Shown here one piece after another: positions 1 through 5,953 of a stretch of DNA of 5,953 bases. Below the pieces are notes generated by a model, which saw only the letters and a program-made list of their open reading frames with translations, made no database searches and was not told the DNA's origin. How positions within the stretch are numbered: position 1 is the first letter of the stretch; each line of letters opens with the position of its first letter. The position numbers and the translations under genes are program-made. This stretch comes from Calditrichota bacterium (GTDB taxonomy: Bacteria > Calditrichota > Calditrichia > RBG-13-44-9), in contig JAFGSO010000356.1 in the NCBI GenBank assembly GCA_016934605.1, positions 1 through 5,953 of the forward strand, written 5' to 3'.

Positions 1-1465
1 CTGCCTGCAGGCAGAGATTCAGCGATGTAGCACATTTTTCAGGATCGGACTTCCGGGTCCTCCAGGGCTCCTGATCATTGAAATATTTGTTGGCAAAACG
101 GGCAATATCCATGAACTGCCGGGTCGCCTCCTTGAACTGAAAATGGTCTATTAAAGTCCCAATGCTGTCCCTGCCGCTCTTCAGCTTTTCAAAAAGCGCT
201 TTATCGAGTTCATCCTGTTTACCGGCTGCCGGTAATTTACCCCCGTAAAAATTCTGGATGAAGGTCAGTGTCCGGTTTACAAAATTCCCCAGAATATCCG
301 CCAGTTCATTGTTATGCTTGGCCTGAAATTCCTCCCAGGAAAATTCGGCATCCCGCGTCTCCGGCATATTGATGGCCAGCGTGTATCTCAGCGAATCGGC
401 GGGATATTTCTCCAGCAGATCCAGTGCCCACAGCGCCATTCCGCGGCTGGTGGAAAATTTCAGTCCCCGGATATTCAGAAATTCGTTGGCAGGAACATTC
501 TCCGGCAATACATACCCCCCGTACGCCATCAGCTCCGCCGGGAAAATGATGGCATGAAAAACGATATTATCCTTCCCGATAAAATGGATCAGGTGGGTGT
601 TTTCCGGATCGAGCCAGTAATCCTTCCACTTTTCCGGTTCGCCTATATTCTGAGCCCATTCCCGGGTGGATGAAATGTAACCGATAGGCGCCTCAAACCA
701 GACGTATATCACTTTCCCGCGGGCATCTTCCAGCGGAACGGGAATTCCCCAGGGCAGATCCCGGGTCACCGCCCGGTCCTCCAGACCCTCGCTGAACCAG
801 TTATTGCAGAAATTCACCACATTGTCCCGCCAGCCGGATTTACTGCCAATCCATTTTTCCAGTTGATCCTGAAACTGGCTGAGTTTAAAAAAGTAATGAA
901 AGGTATTTCGGATAATCGGGGTATTGCCGCAGATTTTACACCTGGGCCGAATAAGCTGGGTCGGCTCCAGCCACTTCCCGCAATTCTCACACTGGTCCCC
1001 CCGCGCTTCCGGATGATGGCAGTAAGGGCACTCCCCCTCAATATAGCGGTCCGCCAGAAACATGCGGTCGTGCTCACAATAGAACTGCTCCAGCTCCTTT
1101 TTATCCATGTACCCTTTGTTATACAAAGTCAGAAAAAAATCCTGAGCCGTTTCATGATGGATGGGGAGAGATGTGCGCGAGAAGTTATCGAAACTCATAC
1201 CAAACAGATCGAATCCCTTTTTGATCAGCTCGAAATAATAATCTACCACCTGTTGGGGGGTTTTTTTCTCTTTCTCCGCGGTAATCGTAATAGGCACCCC
1301 GTGCTCATCGGTGCCGCAGATGTAAACCACATCACGCTTTTTTAGCCGGCAGTAACGGGCGTAAATATCGCCGGGGAGGTATGCGCCTGCCAGGTGACCC
1401 AGATGCAGCTGTCCGTTGGCATATGGCAAGGCACTGGTAATCAGATATTTTTTGGGAGATTTCAC
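1..1465 (-). CDS. metG: Methionyl-tRNA synthetase (class I), 3' end cut off by the window
   Basis: Cytoplasmic enzyme that charges tRNA-Met with methionine using ATP. About 488 residues are visible; the C-terminus, including any EMAP-type tRNA-binding domain, lies beyond base 1. Seen in order: the Rossmann-fold entry ALPYANGQLHLGH, with the HIGH-type motif HLGH at residues 21-24; a zinc knuckle with Cys146/149/159/162 and a further CxxC at 176/179; DRAVTRDLPWGIPVP; VWFEAPIGY; FIGKDNIVFH; and the KMSKS-type loop as KFSTS at 336-340, with Thr in place of the second Lys. Asn394, Arg398 and Trp468 sit where the E. coli enzyme keeps its anticodon-recognition residues. The start is GTG at 1465; a second in-frame GTG at 1474 is nearly on top of the GGAG (1480-1477), so it is less likely. 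It is the last visible gene of the leftward operon, 22 bases after ricT. The family call is essentially certain; only the exact start is open. Confidence 0.97.
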   Translation of the reverse strand, partial: MKSPKKYLITSALPYANGQLHLGHLAGAYLPGDIYARYCRLKKRDVVYICGTDEHGVPITITAEKEKKTPQQVVDYYFELIKKGFDLFGMSFDNFSRTSLPIHHETAQDFFLTLYNKGYMDKKELEQFYCEHDRMFLADRYIEGECPYCHHPEARGDQCENCGKWLEPTQLIRPRCKICGNTPIIRNTFHYFFKLSQFQDQLEKWIGSKSGWRDNVVNFCNNWFSEGLEDRAVTRDLPWGIPVPLEDARGKVIYVWFEAPIGYISSTREWAQNIGEPEKWKDYWLDPENTHLIHFIGKDNIVFHAIIFPAELMAYGGYVLPENVPANEFLNIRGLKFSTSRGMALWALDLLEKYPADSLRYTLAINMPETRDAEFSWEEFQAKHNNELADILGNFVNRTLTFIQNFYGGKLPAAGKQDELDKALFEKLKSGRDSIGTLIDHFQFKEATRQFMDIARFANKYFNDQEPWRTRKSDPEKCATSLNLCLQA

Positions 1466-1476
1466 GGTAAACACAA

Positions 1477-1480
1477 CTCC
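1477..1480 (-). promoter_or_regulatory. Ribosome binding site of metG
   Basis: On the minus strand GGAG at 1480-1477 precedes two in-frame GTG codons. It lies 11 bases from the GTG at 1465 and only 2 bases from the GTG at 1474. The longer spacing is somewhat wide but workable, so it favours 1465. No ATG start is available before the conserved N-terminal motif. Confidence 0.5.
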
Positions 1481-1487
1481 TGCCGAC

Positions 1488-2294
1488 TCAGGCTTCGTCC
1501 GGCTGTAACTCTTTCAGGGTAAATTTTTCCATATCATCATTCGGATACCGCACGTAGATGATTCCGTGAAAAATATCTATTTTATCCACCACTCCTTCGC
1601 CCAGCGGCGTCTTCACGGTCTCATCAATTTCCGGATATTTCTCCAGTTCGGATACATAAAAGACTTTTTCAAAGGCCAGACAGCACTTCAAACGACCACA
1701 GACACCCGACAATTTGGACGGATTCATGGGCAAAAGTTGTTCCCGGGCATATTGCGTGGTGATGGTCTCAAATTCTCTCATGAAGGTATTACAGCACAGT
1801 TTATATCCGCAGGTACCATAACCGCCGATTCGCTTCGCTTCGTCCCTGACTCCGATCTGCCGCAATTCGATACGTGTCCGGTACTTCGCTGCCAGATCGC
1901 GCACCAGCTGGCGAAAATCCACCCGCTGATCCGACGTGAAGTAAAAAGTCAGTTTATTCCGATCGAACTGATATTCCACATCCACCAGTTTCATGTTCAG
2001 ATTGTGCCGGGCAATTTTTTCCTTGCAAACATCGAAGGCAGCTTCTTCTTCCTGCCGGTTGGTTCTGATTTTATTCACATCTTCCGGTGTTGCCAGCCGC
2101 ATAAGCCTGGGTGGCTCTTCCTCAAGTTCTTTCAGTGTCACCACCCGGCCGAGAGCGATAACCACCCCGGCATCTTCGCCTCGTTCAGCCTCAACAATCA
2201 CATAGTCTCCGGTTTTCAGATTTATACCCACGGGATTTGAGTAGATCCCGGTTCGATTTCCCTTAAATGCAACTTCAACTAATTCTGCAGCCAT
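1488..2294 (-). CDS. ricT: PSP1-domain protein of the RicT/YaaT family
   Basis: A 268-residue protein, close to the roughly 275 residues of Bacillus subtilis YaaT/RicT. In B. subtilis RicT forms a complex with RicA (YmcA) and RicF (YlbF) that binds iron-sulfur clusters, modulates RNase Y-dependent RNA processing and affects sporulation, competence and biofilm formation. Seen here: an N-terminal beta-rich part (GIYSNPVGINLKTGDYVIVE, about residues 16-35), then the PSP1 core with TFYFTSDQRVDFRQLVRDLA. Two cysteine motifs follow: CGYKLCC (Cys162, 167, 168) and CGRLKCC (Cys199, 204, 205). All six family cysteines are present, so metal or cluster binding is plausible. The ATG at 2294 has GGAG (2303-2300) five bases upstream. 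It lies 11 bases after holB and 22 before metG; the same genes sit close together in B. subtilis. Family membership is clear. The cellular role here is inferred, because no RicA or RicF gene is in view and the partner RNase may differ outside Firmicutes. Confidence 0.92.
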   Translation of the reverse strand: MAAELVEVAFKGNRTGIYSNPVGINLKTGDYVIVEAERGEDAGVVIALGRVVTLKELEEEPPRLMRLATPEDVNKIRTNRQEEEAAFDVCKEKIARHNLNMKLVDVEYQFDRNKLTFYFTSDQRVDFRQLVRDLAAKYRTRIELRQIGVRDEAKRIGGYGTCGYKLCCNTFMREFETITTQYAREQLLPMNPSKLSGVCGRLKCCLAFEKVFYVSELEKYPEIDETVKTPLGEGVVDKIDIFHGIIYVRYPNDDMEKFTLKELQPDEA

Positions 2295-2305
2295 TACTTC
2301 TCCGC

Positions 2306-3415
2306 TTAAGGATTTTTGATATTCCGGTTAAGTTTAATAGAGAGGTCCGAAAAAATCAATGTTGGATTTAAATTCCTGGCATCTTCCAGTGCACTGATAG
2401 CCGACTGTGTGGCGGCGACCAGGTTCTGATAATTGGCTTTGGGATATGCTTCCACAAAAGCCCGGATGTTGGATTCCAAATCCGAATTGATAAGATCGGG
2501 TAACTCATCCGGCTGTATCTTCACATGGAAAGTATCCTGGAACCAGGTGAGCAGAAAAAACAGCACCAGCACCATATGGCGACGATCCTTTAAGGAGGTA
2601 AGCATCTGAATATGATTCATCAATTCATGAGATTTTTCGATCATTACAGCCCGCCTGAGAAATTCGACCGCCTGATTTCTTTTTTCCAGAACCTCTTCCT
2701 CGATGAAATCGAAAGCCAGTTTTATATTTCCCAGGGCCAGGCGGATTACTCTGGACAGGTTAGCCGGTTGTTCTTCGGAATAGCGTCGGATAATTCTGAG
2801 GATTTCATCGCCTTCCAGGCGAGGGAAATGAATCAGCTGGCTGCGGGACCGGATGGTGGGCAGGATCCGGTGAATTCTGGACGTGATGAGAATCAGCATA
2901 AGGTTTGCAGGAGGTTCTTCCAGGATTTTCAACAGGGCATTGGAAGCTTCCGGACGCATTTCATCCGCTTCAGAAATGATAAAAACTTTCTTTTTGCCCT
3001 CGTAAAGCTTGAACTTGGCCTCATATTTCAATTCGCGGATGGTATTGATGGAAATGAAGGTGTTTTTGCCGGGAAAGGCTGTTCTTTTGTAGGGATTTTG
3101 TGCCTTATCCTTCAGAACATCGGCAATATCTTCCGGTTTGACCTGTTTTTCCGACGGGGTTGGAAAAATGAACTTAATATCGGGATGCTCCAGCTTACCT
3201 ATTTTAATACACTGAGCACATGAATCGCAGATAAACAGCGGTCCTTTCTCGCAATTGAGCAGTTTGGCAATTTCAATAGCGAAGGCTTCCTTGCCGGTAC
3301 CTTCTTTTCCATAGAAAAGATAAGCATGGGGAAACCTTTGATTCTTAATAGATTTTAGAATCCGCTGCTGTATGTCCGGATGTCCTAATTCCGGCTTGAA
3401 AGTGAGTATATCCAT
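2306..3415 (-). CDS. holB: DNA polymerase III clamp-loader delta' subunit
   Basis: A 369-residue AAA+ protein, slightly longer than the usual 310-340. Delta' is the stator of the clamp loader, which opens the beta sliding clamp and places it on primed DNA in the cytoplasm. Seen: PHAYLFYG followed by a P-loop-like GKEGTGKE at 36-43, where the usual Ser/Thr after Lys42 is Glu43; a zinc module with Cys54, 63, 66 and 69; a Walker B region VFIISEADEM at 144-153; LLKILEEPP at 161-169; and a sensor/arginine-finger stretch TIRSRSQ, where SRC is replaced by SRS (Ser190-Arg191-Ser192). The C-terminal third is helical and poorly conserved, as expected for the oligomerisation domain. The altered P-loop fits delta' being a non-hydrolysing subunit and argues against it being DnaX (gamma/tau). 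The ATG at 3415 is six bases after the exbD stop and has no visible Shine-Dalgarno site, so coupled translation is likely. Confidence 0.93.
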   Translation of the reverse strand: MDILTFKPELGHPDIQQRILKSIKNQRFPHAYLFYGKEGTGKEAFAIEIAKLLNCEKGPLFICDSCAQCIKIGKLEHPDIKFIFPTPSEKQVKPEDIADVLKDKAQNPYKRTAFPGKNTFISINTIRELKYEAKFKLYEGKKKVFIISEADEMRPEASNALLKILEEPPANLMLILITSRIHRILPTIRSRSQLIHFPRLEGDEILRIIRRYSEEQPANLSRVIRLALGNIKLAFDFIEEEVLEKRNQAVEFLRRAVMIEKSHELMNHIQMLTSLKDRRHMVLVLFFLLTWFQDTFHVKIQPDELPDLINSDLESNIRAFVEAYPKANYQNLVAATQSAISALEDARNLNPTLIFSDLSIKLNRNIKNP

Positions 3416-3421
3416 GTAATA

Positions 3422-3823
3422 TTACTTTTGTTCTGTAGCAATTACCAGTTTCTGAACACCACTCTGCCGGGCAATGTCCATAACAGTGACAACCACCCCA
3501 TGCGCGACTCCCTTGTCGGCATTAATAATAAGGGACTTGTCCTGACTCTGGTCCATGGCATCCTTTAACATCGGTCCCAGATTATCCAGATTAATTTCCT
3601 TGTCCCTGAATAGCAATTGCTCATCAGCAGAAATAAAAAGTACCGCCTTTTCAATTTTTTGTACCTCTGTCTCTTCTGCTTCGGGAAGCGCCAGCTTTAT
3701 TCCCGGTTGTTCCAGGAATGTTGAAGAGACGGCAAAGAAGATAATCAGAATAAACAATACATCTATCAATGGTGTGATGTTCAGTAAAGACCGTGAATTT
3801 TTCTTACCGGTTAGTAACCGCAT
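3422..3823 (-). CDS. exbD: ExbD/TolR-family biopolymer transport protein
   Basis: A 133-residue protein of normal family length. ExbD/TolR proteins are inner-membrane subunits that work with an ExbB/TolQ channel to turn proton flow into work on TonB, TolA or gliding machinery. Seen: a short basic N-terminus, then the signature LLNITPLIDVLFILIIFF, with one transmembrane helix at about residues 18-36. Asp21 is in the position of the proton-carrying Asp of ExbD/TolR. A periplasmic domain follows, with VLFISADEQLLFRDKEI and the typical end LIINADKGVAHGVVVTVMDIARQSGVQKLVIATE. The ATG at 3823 has only a weak GGGAT upstream and lies 10 codons before the signature, so the start looks right. It heads the leftward operon, six bases from holB. 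No exbB/tolQ or tonB/tolA gene is present; the region upstream is the divergent spacer, so its channel partner must be encoded elsewhere. ExbD and TolR cannot be told apart with certainty from this sequence. Confidence 0.9.
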   Translation of the reverse strand: MRLLTGKKNSRSLLNITPLIDVLFILIIFFAVSSTFLEQPGIKLALPEAEETEVQKIEKAVLFISADEQLLFRDKEINLDNLGPMLKDAMDQSQDKSLIINADKGVAHGVVVTVMDIARQSGVQKLVIATEQK

Positions 3824-3996
3824 TCTTTATCCCATATTTTATCAACCTCAGAAAAGTTGTATAATTTAAAAGGCATTAGCAAGAAGAAAATTTTCAGCGA
3901 TTTTTTTAATTTTTCTCCTTCGGAAAGCCCGCCTTTATCAAAACTTTGTGGTTTTTTGTACAATAAGATTTTAAATTTTTAAGACAATAACCAGTC

Positions 3997-4008
3997 ATTT
4001 TATAAAAT
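3997..4008. repeat. 12-base AT palindrome next to the peptidase ribosome binding site
   Basis: ATTTTATAAAAT is a perfect self-complementary sequence. It ends at the first base of the right arm of the 10-base inverted repeat, four bases before AAGGAG. It could be an operator-like site, but palindromes of A and T arise easily in such AT-rich DNA, so no function is claimed. Confidence 0.35.
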
Positions 4009-4011
4009 CCG

Positions 4012-4017
4012 AAGGAG
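4012..4017 (+). promoter_or_regulatory. Strong ribosome binding site of the S9 peptidase gene
   Basis: AAGGAG lies five bases before the ATG at 4023, near-consensus in sequence and spacing. It fixes the start directly before a Lys-Asn-led signal peptide. It is embedded in the right arm of the 3915-4017 inverted repeat. Confidence 0.85.
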
Positions 4018-4022
4018 TACAA

Positions 4023-5953
4023 ATGAAAAACTGTCTGGTAATACTTTTGTTCCTCTTTTCACTCACTTCTCTGTTTTCCCAGAAAAGTCCCTTTTCTATC
4101 AGCGACCTGTATGATATTGACGGGGTCAGTGATCCCGGAATCTCACCGGATGGGAAACGTGTGGCTTTTGTGGTCACTGAATATAATTTGAAGGAAGGTT
4201 CCTCCAATTCCGATCTGTATATCATGAATATCGATGGTTCAGATATGAAGAGGATGACCCGGGAAGAATCTACGGACAATCATCCCCGATGGGCGCCTGA
4301 CGGCAAAACTCTGCTTTTCAGCTCGGACCGCTCCGGAGAAATGCAGCTTTGGGAAATTCCGGTTGACGGCGGAGAGGCCCGTCAGCTGACTTCATTTCCC
4401 GGTGGTGTCAGCAATCCGGTATGGAGTCCCGATGGCCGGAAAATTGCCTTTGCTGCCAATGTATTTCCGGAATGCGGGGCTTCCGCAGAATGCAATAAGA
4501 AGATCAGGGAATCCATGGAAAAAGGTCCCCTAAAGGCACATATGGCAGATCATCTGTTATACCGCCACTGGAATTTCTGGAAAGACGGCAAGCGCAGCCA
4601 TATCCTCTTACTCGATACCGATACAGACAGTCTGCTGGATCTGACACCGGGAGATTATGATTCGCCGTCCTTTTCACTGGGTGGAGGACCGGGATTCGAT
4701 TTTTCTCCCGATGGAAGTGAGCTCTGTTACGTCTCCAACCATGACCTCCGGGAAGCTGAAACCACCAACAAGGATCTCTGGCTGGTATCAACAGCGGGCG
4801 GTGATGCCCAAAATATTACCGACGACAACGAAGCATTCGACGGAGATCCGGTATATTCTCCGGACGGCCGATATATTGCCTACATTACGCAGCTGATCCC
4901 GGGGTATGAATCCGACCTGTTCAGGCTGGCAATTTATGATCGCTCAACCGGAAAGAAAGAAATTCTGACGGCGGATTTTGATTACTGGGTACAGGACATC
5001 CGATGGGCCCCTGATTCCAGAAGTATCTACTTTGCCGCTCAGGTAAAAGGGCATGTACCTTTATATAGAATTACTGTAAAAAATGAAAAAATTGAATCCG
5101 TGATACATGCAAAAACGATTGATTACTATGATGTTACTCCCGACAATCAGTGGGCTGTTCTTGCCCGTCGCTCGGTGGGCGAGCCACGGGAGATTTGGAG
5201 AGTACGCACCAGCGGTAAGAATCTGCAGCGCTTAACTTTTTTCACCCGAGAGGTACAGGAGCGAGTCGATATAAGACCGGCTGAAGAAATGTGGATCCCT
5301 TCACCCACCGGTCGTGATATTCACACTTTTATTGTCAAACCGCATAATTTCGATGAGAATCAAAAATATCCCCTGATCCTGAATGTTCACGGAGGTCCCC
5401 AGCAGCAATGGACAGACGGATTCCGGGGGGACTGGCAGGTGTATCCCGGCTCGGGATACGTGGTAGCCTTTCCCAATCCCCATGGATCTGCCGGGTATGG
5501 CCAGGAATTTACCGCGGCCATTTCGGAAGACTGGGGCGGCAAGGTGTATGAAGACATCATGGCGGTAACAGATTCGCTATCCAGGATTTCCTGGATTGAT
5601 GAAAACCGGATGGGTGCCATGGGCTGGTCCTATGGCGGCTATATGATGATGTGGCTGGAAGGACATACGGACAGGTTCAAGGCACTGGCTGCCATGATGG
5701 GGGTCTATAATCTGGTTTCGAAGTATGGTGCTACCGAAGAGCTGTGGTTCCCCGAATGGGACCTGGGCGGAACACCCTGGGAGGTTCCTGAACTCTATGC
5801 GAAATGGTCACCGTCAAGTTATGTAAAAAATTTCAAAACTCCCTGTCTGATTATCACCGGCGAGAAGGATTTTCGGGTTTCCTATACCCAGAGCCTGGAA
5901 TTTTTCACTGCATTGCAGAAAATGAAAGTCCCCTCACGGCTCATTGTTTTTGA
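4023..5953 (+). CDS. Secreted S9-family serine peptidase (dipeptidyl-peptidase 5-like), 3' end cut off
   Basis: 643 residues are visible; the family is about 680-700, so only the last few dozen are missing. Enzymes of this type (Porphyromonas DPP5, family S9) remove N-terminal dipeptides from peptides in the periplasm. Seen: a Sec signal peptide with hydrophobic core at 5-18 and probable cleavage after Ser19 (LFS|QK). Seven beta-propeller blade motifs of the PDG type follow, at residues 41, 91, 135, 228, 279, 329 and 372 (for example WAPDG, WSPDG, FSPDG), matching a seven-bladed TolB-like propeller. A family-typical insert has Cys151/Cys157 and LLYRHWNFWKDGKRSH (178-193). The alpha/beta-hydrolase domain has the oxyanion motif HGGP at 456-459, the nucleophile GWSYGGYM with Ser536, and GEKDFRV with Asp616. 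The catalytic His, expected about 32 residues after the Asp, falls just past the window. The start is ATG at 4023 with AAGGAG five bases upstream. It is transcribed divergently from the exbD operon. The S9 peptidase call is very secure; DPP5-like specificity is inferred from overall resemblance. Confidence 0.95.
   Translation, partial: MKNCLVILLFLFSLTSLFSQKSPFSISDLYDIDGVSDPGISPDGKRVAFVVTEYNLKEGSSNSDLYIMNIDGSDMKRMTREESTDNHPRWAPDGKTLLFSSDRSGEMQLWEIPVDGGEARQLTSFPGGVSNPVWSPDGRKIAFAANVFPECGASAECNKKIRESMEKGPLKAHMADHLLYRHWNFWKDGKRSHILLLDTDTDSLLDLTPGDYDSPSFSLGGGPGFDFSPDGSELCYVSNHDLREAETTNKDLWLVSTAGGDAQNITDDNEAFDGDPVYSPDGRYIAYITQLIPGYESDLFRLAIYDRSTGKKEILTADFDYWVQDIRWAPDSRSIYFAAQVKGHVPLYRITVKNEKIESVIHAKTIDYYDVTPDNQWAVLARRSVGEPREIWRVRTSGKNLQRLTFFTREVQERVDIRPAEEMWIPSPTGRDIHTFIVKPHNFDENQKYPLILNVHGGPQQQWTDGFRGDWQVYPGSGYVVAFPNPHGSAGYGQEFTAAISEDWGGKVYEDIMAVTDSLSRISWIDENRMGAMGWSYGGYMMMWLEGHTDRFKALAAMMGVYNLVSKYGATEELWFPEWDLGGTPWEVPELYAKWSPSSYVKNFKTPCLIITGEKDFRVSYTQSLEFFTALQKMKVPSRLIVF

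Larger units (their letters stand above)
3915..4017. repeat. Perfect 10-base inverted repeat; right arm is the peptidase gene's ribosome binding site
   Basis: Left arm CTCCTTCGGA (3915-3924) is the exact reverse complement of right arm TCCGAAGGAG (4008-4017); 83 bases lie between them. The right arm contains the AAGGAG that precedes the ATG at 4023. In an mRNA starting upstream of 3915 the arms could pair and hide the ribosome binding site. If transcription starts near 3970 the left arm would not be in the RNA and the repeat could only act as DNA. The repeat is directly visible; any function is inference. Confidence 0.6.
3824..4022. promoter_or_regulatory. Divergent intergenic region
   Basis: This 199-base AT-rich spacer separates the start of the exbD operon (leftward) from the peptidase gene (rightward), so promoters for both are expected here. 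For the rightward gene a TACAAT box at 3959-3964 is the best -10 candidate, but its -35 region (about 3936-3941) matches poorly. For the leftward operon TTATAC on the minus strand (3863-3858) is a weak -10 candidate without a good -35. A Bacteroidetes-type promoter (TTTG/TAnnTTTG) was looked for and not found. The spacer also holds an inverted repeat and an AT palindrome, listed separately. That it is regulatory follows from gene orientation; the individual promoter boxes are guesses. Confidence 0.5.

Noticed and set aside
314..673. Open frame of 119 codons on the plus strand
   Set aside because: Antisense to the metG catalytic and anticodon-binding coding region; no ribosome binding site or domain.
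863..1345. Open frame of 160 codons on the plus strand
   Set aside because: It runs antisense to metG, whose minus-strand frame carries HLGH, zinc-knuckle and other family motifs; the plus-strand translation shows no recognisable domain.
1566..2240. Open frame of 224 codons on the plus strand
   Set aside because: Antisense to ricT; the His- and Phe-rich translation is typical of a shadow frame.
2612..3223. Open frame of 203 codons on the plus strand
   Set aside because: Antisense to holB, which has clear AAA+ motifs on the other strand.
3555..3869. Open frame of 104 codons on the plus strand running out of exbD into the spacer
   Set aside because: Mostly antisense to exbD, Ser-rich without a domain, and no supported start.
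3901..3924. T-rich run beside CTCCTTCGGA as a terminator
   Set aside because: No GC-rich hairpin sits directly before the T run on either strand, and both flanking genes point away from the spacer, so no transcript is expected to end here.
4001..4006. TATAAA as a -10 box for the peptidase gene
   Set aside because: Transcription would begin inside the ribosome binding site and leave no usable leader, although AAGGAG is clearly present.
3995..4279. Open frame of 94 codons on the minus strand covering the peptidase start
   Set aside because: Antisense to the signal peptide and first blade of the peptidase gene; no domain and no ribosome binding site.
4504..4791. Open frame of 95 codons on the minus strand
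   Set aside because: Antisense to the propeller part of the S9 peptidase, whose frame is continuous with repeated PDG blade motifs.

Overview
The window carries two divergent transcription units separated by an AT-rich spacer of about 200 bases. It looks like an ordinary chromosomal housekeeping segment of a mid-GC, Gram-negative-type bacterium. An ExbD/TolR-type membrane protein and a Sec-secreted S9 peptidase of the DPP5 type both point to a cell with a periplasm. Several starts have clear Shine-Dalgarno sites. The mix (Bacteroidetes-like DPP5, a KFSTS-type methionyl-tRNA synthetase, and the holB-ricT-metG order also known from Firmicutes) suggests the Bacteroidota/FCB radiation or a neighbouring phylum. 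The sequence does not allow a firmer assignment.

Leftward unit (minus strand, read from about 3823 down to 1): exbD (3823-3422), holB (3415-2306), ricT/yaaT (2294-1488) and metG (1465 to beyond base 1, so its 3' end is missing). Gaps are only 6, 11 and 22 bases, so this is very probably one operon. It encodes an energy-transducing membrane subunit, the delta' subunit of the DNA polymerase III clamp loader, a PSP1-domain iron-sulfur protein of the RicT family, and methionyl-tRNA synthetase. The last three are a recognised neighbourhood. The orphan exbD in front, with no exbB/tolQ in view, is the unusual member.

Spacer (3824-4022): AT-rich and without an obvious gene. It must hold the start signals for both directions unless the leftward operon has an internal promoter. 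It contains a perfect 10-base inverted repeat whose right arm is the ribosome binding site of the peptidase gene, plus a 12-base AT palindrome touching that arm.

Rightward unit (plus strand, 4023 to beyond 5953): a secreted S9-family serine peptidase with a signal peptide, seven beta-propeller blade motifs and an alpha/beta-hydrolase domain. The catalytic Ser and Asp are visible; the catalytic His should lie just past the window edge.

I found no RNA gene, mobile element, CRISPR array or integration signature, and no convincing new multi-gene system. The observations most worth checking are the inverted repeat over the peptidase ribosome binding site and the orphan exbD heading a replication/translation operon.
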